Shown here: piece after piece, positions 57,363-64,000 of the stretch
Numbering within the stretch: the first letter of the stretch is position 1
Layout of the letters: each line of letters starts with the position of its first letter
From: Xestospongia bergquistia
Taxonomy: Eukaryota > Porifera > Demospongiae > Haplosclerida > Petrosiidae
Reading direction: 5' to 3'
DNA length: 64,000 nt
Assembly: GCA_963965975.1 (NCBI GenBank)
Contig: OZ014411.1
Span: 25,155,249-25,219,248, forward strand
Program-made: the position numbers and the translations under genes
Notes under the pieces: generated by a model
What the model saw: only the letters and a program-made list of their open reading frames with translations
Told to the model about the DNA's origin: nothing
The model's database searches: none

Positions 57363-60300
57363 TCAGCACAATTTATAGGTTGTTCAATAACAATACAATG
57401 ACAATAGTTGTGGAGAGCAACTACTTTACTCTGTGGAGTAAACTTCTTTAGCAATTGGCCCCAGACATGTCACAGATCTAAAAATTTGATAGAATGAAGT
57501 ATCATTTCACATTCAGCTTAAGGAGTACAGATAAGTACATGTAATACTCTTGATTTTGGATAGATTGTTTTACTTTGTTCATCAGTATCATAGCATTTTC
57601 TAACAACGTCACTTCATGAAAGCACATACAGAGCACAGTGGTCAGAAGTGACCAATAAAAAATAACTTATTATTACAAACAGCCATGTAGAACTGTATGT
57701 AATAGCACATATATCTATAAATTATATTATAATAGTTGCTAATTAAGTTGTTATTAGTAACTTCTTGTTATTACAACAACTTACTAATTTTAGAAAAACT
57801 TCAATCAACTGACCTACATTTATTATCTTGTAATGGGTGTGTCGTTTTTATTAGTTATTAAAATAGCTAATACTAAAATAAACCGAACAAGCTTGCTTTT
57901 ATAGTAACTAGGTAATCAAAATTACATATATTAAAATGGTATGAAGTTTATTGTTCTAATTATAGTTATAGTTAGCAATATATCTGGATACAGTGCTGTG
58001 ATGTCATTTCTTATCCCTTAAGTTTGAAACTTCATTGGTACTATCAACTACCTAATATCAGGTCACAAGATTCATGTAAAATGTAAATTAAATTAAATTA
58101 TGTAAATTAATTAGCAATGTCATCAACACAATGACCCCTTTCAGTTTGAGTTGGAAATAAGTGCAACTAATTTTTAACCCTTTTGTTGGCTAATTCTTGT
58201 CACCACTTGTTGGCATAAATGCTTGTACAGAAGTGTTTGTATGAATTGTGGTCATGTTAGCTTTAAAATCTCTTTGATCTTTCCTTTCAGCACTTAAACA
58301 AAAGCAGATCACAGATCATGTATGCTGCATGAAACAATGAGGCAGTAGTAGTAGAGTTGTAAAGGTCTTGAAATAAGACACAGGTAACATTGTAATATGT
58401 ACAAGCAAATTATGAGAACACTAGGACAGGCCAAAGGTCATGTAAAAGATGAAACTTTGCTTAAGAATTATTTTTGATTTTCAGCTAGTTTTACTAAAAT
58501 TGTAAAATGTGCTGTCAATTTTAGTGAACATCAAACTTGTATAAATCCTTTTGATTTAGTAATGCAAAATAATTTATTCAGAAAATGTCACATTGTCATG
58601 GACACCTTCCTACAAGCACACCCACAAAATTGTAAAACCAACAACCACACTCTAATACAAATGTATGTGTATTTCATATCTGTCTACGAGCAACGACCAC
58701 ACCTATCAAGTGACTACTACTACTACTACTACTTGAACTACCAACATATGTCATACTAGATATTTTGTAATTTCTTTAACATGTAAATATGTTATTACTA
58801 CTTCAGTCAGGTGATGATCACCTTCCTAATGCTTAGTCATTTGGTTAGCTATCATTACATCATCACACGACACATGATTATTGTAACTTGTACAACAACA
58901 TTTGTTAGTTTTATGTCAAACCTTTTACTTGGACATGTTCTCTATACAGTATTAATGTGGGAATATTTTTGATTTTATGGCATTTTATGTCACTAGTTCC
59001 CAGATCATGTAAGACTAAATGATGAGACAGACATAGTAAATATGTAACCTGCTATGCCATCTTTGTAGTAGCTGTATTGTACCTTTTAAAAAGTTTTTGG
59101 TACATATTGTTTATTATGAACATTAACTACAGCTTCTAACAGGTGATTCGGTAAAAAGATGCCCCTCAGGTTTATGTAAAGCTAGTGCCACATCTTACGA
59201 AACTTGTCAACTGCTGTGGGTAGTATTGGAACATTATAACCATTAACTTTGCACCAATTCAATGATCAACTAAATGGAAAGACAGGAAAACCATTTTATT
59301 ATAATCACAATATATATCAATTGGGAGGTAGGTCATACTGGAAAAATAACTCGAAGGTTATACTTTCACTTCAACAAAGTGAGTAGCTGAAAAAAAGCTC
59401 AGTTATTTAAACAACTAATATGATAATGAAATATTTCAATTCAATGTGAGTCAGTTCCAACCCCTATGATTGAACAATGATAAGAAAGGGTCTGGGGAAT
59501 GTTATTAGAATGATATGTCCATGCATGTATGAAATATTGTGTGCCAATTAAATTGTAATGTGTCACAAAATAGGTATTTTGATGTAAAATTGCGTCAATA
59601 GTCATTATGTTGAGAACACAATATAACATAGATATGCTGGTAAGGTTTTGTTTAAAAAATTCGTTGCAAAATGTGCTACCAAAGAATAAACAAACAAAGT
59701 AAAACTGAAACTGAAACATGTAAGTATATGAAAACAAACAATTCCAGTTAATACACACTTAATGATTAATTATCAATCACAAATCTATAAGTGTAGACCA
59801 GCTAAGAAGTTGTGATAAGAGATTGATGCTTTTAAATATAGCAAAGATTTTTTTCTTTTGCTTTCTTTAGCTTTTCACAATCAAAAGAAATAGCAAATCA
59901 TTATAGAGACATATATAGGACATCATGCGAATAGTTTATATCATGTATTAATTGTATAGCAACAACAAGATGTAAATATTGTCCTCTTAAGACGTTACAA
60001 TGCTATAGTGGTGGATCGTTTAGAACATCAATTTTTTATTTGAGTTTCATGTCAGTCATTAGTTTTCCATTTCTATGTAGTGATGGTTATGCTAGAATTG
60101 GTAAACACTAAACAGACACTATCATACAATGTGTGTATATATGTGCAACTGAAAAATACAGAATGAACAAAAACAGTCTTAAAGTTAAAATTTAATTTGG
60201 CTATATTTAAAGTGATCTTTCATTAGAAGACACACAGACCCACAAACCTAAATACTGTAATCCTTACCCATGCAGTGAGGATTAATAGTTAATAGCACTC

Positions 60301-61461
60301 ATGGCAGGGTTTCAAGAATTAGACAGAAAATTATGGTGTAAGCATCTCTGTGTATATACAATGAGAACACAAGGTTATTATTTCTATTAGCTTGATTCCA
60401 TATAAAGTGCATCTGAGCACTTTTTAAGTAGTGGATGAAGGTTTTCTATGTTTTTTAATTGATTTTATATTTTGTTTGTGGTATATTTATGCAGTTTAAT
60501 TTAATTGGTTAGCTTTGAAAGTTACATACAATAATATAATAAAAAGAGGAAAATAGAAATACAAATATAGAATGTTGTCCAAAACAATCTTAGCTGTCTA
60601 GACTAATCTTAGCTAATTAATAATGTAAAGTTGTTTATATGACCCACCAGCACACATCATATAAGAATTCAAAACTTGATTCTGTGTATAATTATAACAG
60701 ATACTATAATCCTTGCTATTACAAAAGTATAAGCGATACATTTGATGATACTTTCTTGTAACTACTTGCATATGGCTAGTGTTAGCATATTGTTAAGTGT
60801 ACACAGCTATAATAAATTTATATGTTTACAAACTTACTCAACAAACTTAACAACCTGTACATATATTGGACTTGTTTACTATTTCTTTAACATTATACAT
60901 AAATCATCAGTTATTCACCATATATAGAAAGTAATGAGTGTTATACTCCTATGTGAAAACTCACATAAAAATTTTGTACATTAAAATAACATAGCACTTT
61001 TAGTAGTGATTGTTGTTGTCATGGAAATACACTAGTAAATGTATTTAAAGATTGCATGCAGGGTTGACAAAGATATTTAACAATGCTTGAAGTAGAGAAG
61101 CAACTTAGCTATAAATTGAAGCAGAGACTAATTACACATAGTTGTTATGTGTATTGGTGGTTGAAGTGTGCGTTTAGTTTTGTTCAGTGTTACATTTAAC
61201 AACAGAATATGAGTAAACGTACAAATAAATTTACATTCACACAACATGGTCCAAAACAATTATAGGTCTACCTACTATGCTATCTGTGCCAGTAGGTAAA
61301 AACATGATTTATAAAAATGATGAATTAAATTCTCACCAGAGGACTAAGCAGTTATCAAAGCAATCATATCAGGATAATAAAGGCATAGTAGCTAGCACAC
61401 ACAGACCCCAATGATTCATCATAATAATAAGAAAAAATTTAGGTTTAAAACCACAAAAACC
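57363..61461 (-). pseudogene. Decayed ABHD6-like relic
   Basis: Three separate exon remnants in the right order on the minus strand: exon 6-like at about 57363-57478 (GACATGTCTGGGGCCAA; TTGTCATTGTATTG), exon 4-like at about 59118-59270 (GTGATTCGGTAAAAAGATGC; TTTGCACCAATTCAATGATC), and exon 3-like at about 61381-61461, where ESLGSVCASYYA of the nucleophile elbow is still readable. Frames are broken. Exons 1, 2 and 5 were not found. The long AT-rich stretches between (57480-59117 and 59271-61380) contain nothing else I recognise apart from a TAC-type microsatellite near 58717-58732. Confidence 0.7.
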
Positions 61462-62181
61462 TGAAAGGAATAAATATGGTTGTAAGTTATACTGTATGTT
61501 TAACCTAAAAAAGCACATTTCAATTCTAGAGCATCATTACTCATAAAGATATTATATATATAATATATATTTATACATAATATTATACCATAGTTCAGAG
61601 GTCTATCTATATACATTATATAAACCTGTTGACAATGAGGGCAATTTGTAAAAGATAGACTGATATCTTTTACAAAATCCTGAGTTGGCAGGTTTATATA
61701 ACACAAATAAATCGATGAACGTGATATATCTGATATAACTTATCACAATTCATACTAACTTACCATTATCACTCCATAATATATAACACATGCCTATCAA
61801 CCAATAGTCTTTAAATTCTCAGGTTGACAAGTTTATAACGCTTAGAGATCCGTCAGTAATGACAAAATTGATAAATTTTGTCATCAGGTCCCAATAAATC
61901 TGAAGTTTTGCTCTTTATGAAGAAGGAACTAGCTCAGATATAATATTTAAAATATTAACCACATACGATGTCTATATGTGTTATATAGAACCGACACTCT
62001 TCATTCAAAATGTATGGACTATGAATCTCATCATGATATATAATCACTATGTACATAATATACTTATTGTATGTATACAGACTATGTCTTATTTAATAAA
62101 ATTAATTATATTTTTTATGATAGTCTAGCGGATGTCTACTCCCACTTTTTCTTCTGTTTCCTGTGCCCTGGTGTGGAAACA
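61462..62181. other. AT-rich intergenic region with a palindrome
   Basis: 61619-61698 is an imperfect palindrome: TATAAACCTG and CAGGTTTATA at the ends, and a perfect TTGTAAAAGATA / TATCTTTTACAA stem in the middle with a 6-nt loop. It may be a tiny fold-back element. Otherwise nothing is seen before the paralogue at 62182. Confidence 0.5.
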
Positions 62182-63212
62182 ATGAGCAGTATACTTTTGC
62201 AGTTTCTCGTGGGCCTACTAATTTTGCCATTAGCTGTACTTTTTGGAGTTATCCTTGTATTGCTGTATACATTCTATTCAACGAATCTAATTGATGTATT
62301 TATAAAGTCAGTAGCGTCTTAATTATCATATCATTTTATAATTACATCAATATGGCAAGTGTTTATTAAAAACATTCAGTAAATTGTATTTAGAATTATA
62401 TTTTATCTTGTCATGTTCAAATTATTGGGTTTAGGGTTGTTATTGGAATAGATTGTTTAGCTCTTAATTGGCTAATATAATATTAATAATTGTATCATTT
62501 GTTTGAACAGGTTGGGAGTTTTTATTGCATTACCTGGTTCTCACATTAAATCACTTATGATAGATGGCATGAACATTAGTTATATGGACAGATCAGGAAA
62601 AGATGATAACCAGCCAACTTTAGTTTTCATACATGGAATTACCGGTCAGAAACTTGCATGGATACCTTTATTGAGACAACTACCATCATCATGGAGAATA
62701 ATAGCATTTGACTTACCAGGTCATGGAGAATCAGATTTCTCTGAGGATTTAACATACCATCATTACACGTTTGCAGCCATAATGCATAAAGTAAGTGACA
62801 TAATAGAACATATAACGATAATGTTACATTAATATAAACTATCACTAAGTTATACATTGTCTCTCCTAAATATTTGTTGATGTAATTGTAATTGGTACAT
62901 TGAAATTAAATAAATTAATTTTTTAGTTGTTATGGTTGTATATTCACCTACCACTATATTACAGTGTATAGGAATATTAAGCTCATATAAATTGAATCAA
63001 AAACTATATATGCTAAACTTTGGCATTAATAACGGCTAAGATGTATTTAAAAATCATGCATTATACTTCTTTCTTCTTTTAACAGCTTTTTGTGGCTCTA
63101 GACTTAAAAAATGTTCACATTATTGGTGAGTCAATTGGATCAATAATTGCGTTTCATTATGCTTTTGCTCATCCTGAGAGAGTTGCCTCAAGAATAGTAC
63201 TATGTCCACTAG
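62182..63212 (+). CDS. ABHD6-like hydrolase paralogue, first three exons (runs off right edge)
   Basis: Exons 62182-62306 (125 nt), 62511-62790 (280 nt) and 63086-63212 (127 nt) have exactly the lengths and phases of exons 1-3 of the complete gene at 53000-56855, on the opposite strand. Seen: an N-terminal membrane anchor (LVGLLILPLAVLFGVILVLL), FIHGIT, DLPGHGES, and GESIG with Ser151. Donors and acceptors are good. The start is the ATG of MSSILLQF; an upstream in-frame ATG at 62119 region was not needed. Exons 4-6 must lie past the right edge, since nothing like exon 4 appears in 63213-64000. Confidence 0.88.
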
Positions 63213-64000
63213 GTAAGTACCATAGAACTATATATATTGTGAGGTTATGTGAAAGGTTGCCACAGACATGATAATCAAATATTCTGAGGAAATGCACTGC
63301 TGTATGGACCTCCAAAGTACAAGGTGCACCCATAGTCCGTATTAGCAAAGTCAGCTGCTCTTTGTTCTTGTGTGTCACATATTGTCAATTCACTGGCAAC
63401 ATCAACGTCATCTTCAATTTGTTAAATTCTTATCTTCATTAAAGTATTCTATTCAATATAAATACATTATGTCTTTCTTAAGTGTTTAATTGGAGAATTA
63501 ATGCCAACATCTTTAAAAATCATAGTCCTCCATAATTTCAGTACCTTCCATTACCTCACAATCAGTATCCACAACCTCTTCTACTATACCATCTCCAATA
63601 ACTGCTCTTATCTCTGGGCAGTAACTTTCAGTATCATGATTACTATAGTCATCTTCATGACCTATTTTATTCATAGTATTTTGTATCCATTGCATTGTCG
63701 ATTTCACTTAGTGGTTCAAGGTCCTCCTCTTTAAATGAGTCAACAAAAAAGAATTCCTCAACATGAGACAACGTACAGAACTTGTTTAAAAGCTTTAGCT
63801 TTACCACTCATTCTCTTTTGTCAGAATTGTTCATGCCATGATTTTGTTGTTGTAGTTGGTTAGCATTAGTACTGGTTTGAATAATTAAGATACTTACTAT
63901 TCACAAAATGGCCATAAAAGGACTACAAACCTTTCCATAACTTGATAACCATAAGTAGTTTAGAGGCAAAGGGCATTTTAAATTTTAGGTTAAAAATAGG
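63213..64000. other. Intron of the ABHD6-like paralogue with unidentified minus-strand coding remains
   Basis: On the minus strand, about 63240-63420 reads DVDVASELTICDTQEQ followed by YGCTLYFGGPY, and about 63500-63780 reads acidic stretches (VEEVVDTDCEVMEGTEIMED) in more than one frame. This looks like a decayed coding insertion, perhaps a transposon, but I do not recognise the family. No exon of the host gene is visible here. Confidence 0.35.

Noticed and set aside
59441-59758. Minus-strand 105-aa frame between hydrolase relic exons
   Set aside because: Low-complexity aromatic-rich reading of AT-rich DNA, no splice or domain support.

Overview
The window looks like nuclear DNA of a demosponge (Amphimedon-like is my guess, not proven). 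It is very AT-rich, its genes are split by short GT-AG introns (47 to about 60 nt in many places), and its commonest gene is a homologue of the sponge short-chain (spongin-type) collagen C4. There is no bacterial-style operon structure. I recognise no tRNA, rRNA or CRISPR array.

Region 1 (1 to about 40,320) is a tandem array with a composite unit. Each unit carries a minus-strand two-exon short-chain collagen gene (signal peptide, 12 Gly-X-Y triplets, Cys-rich C-terminal domain; 267 aa when intact). Tail-to-tail with it on the plus strand lies a copy or remnant of BDP1, the SANT-domain B'' subunit of TFIIIB. Five collagen copies read through intact (11272, 22275, 26941, 34522, 39371). One (4034) has lost its collagen helix in frame, one runs off the left edge, three are broken (15997, 18840, 30561), and three more are 5' fragments (13372, 24374, 31513). 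Only one BDP1 copy (6253-10819) keeps the whole conserved exon chain; the others are 3' pieces, often just the SANT exons. A minus-strand TATAAAAG box stands 61-93 nt upstream of nearly every collagen ATG. CT tracts and hairpins fill the gaps between the convergent genes. A Mutator-like element with a RecQ-helicase fragment sits in a BDP1 intron.

Region 2 (40,340-55,650) opens with a minisatellite of about 135 bp period, followed by a tandem duplication of about 7.25 kb. Each half holds a six-exon secreted-protein gene of unrecognised family (41394 and 48629), a decayed gag-like fossil, relic exons of the same secreted gene, a 0.5 kb hAT-type MITE with perfect 8-bp target duplications, and the 3' part of a minus-strand ABHD6-like hydrolase gene. 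The right half also has a piggyBac-like insertion at TTAA; the left half has the empty site.

Region 3 (53,000-64,000) is a local family of ABHD6-like monoacylglycerol lipases: one complete six-exon gene (minus, 53000-56855, 337 aa, Ser/Asp/His triad visible), a 3' duplicate (45746-47500), a decayed relic (57363-61461), and the first three exons of a plus-strand paralogue (62182-63212) that continues past the right edge.

Functionally the window mixes extracellular matrix genes (collagens, secreted Cys-rich proteins), a general Pol III factor carried as a passenger of the array, and membrane-anchored lipid hydrolases. No pathway joins them; unequal exchange, gene conversion and small DNA transposons explain the layout.
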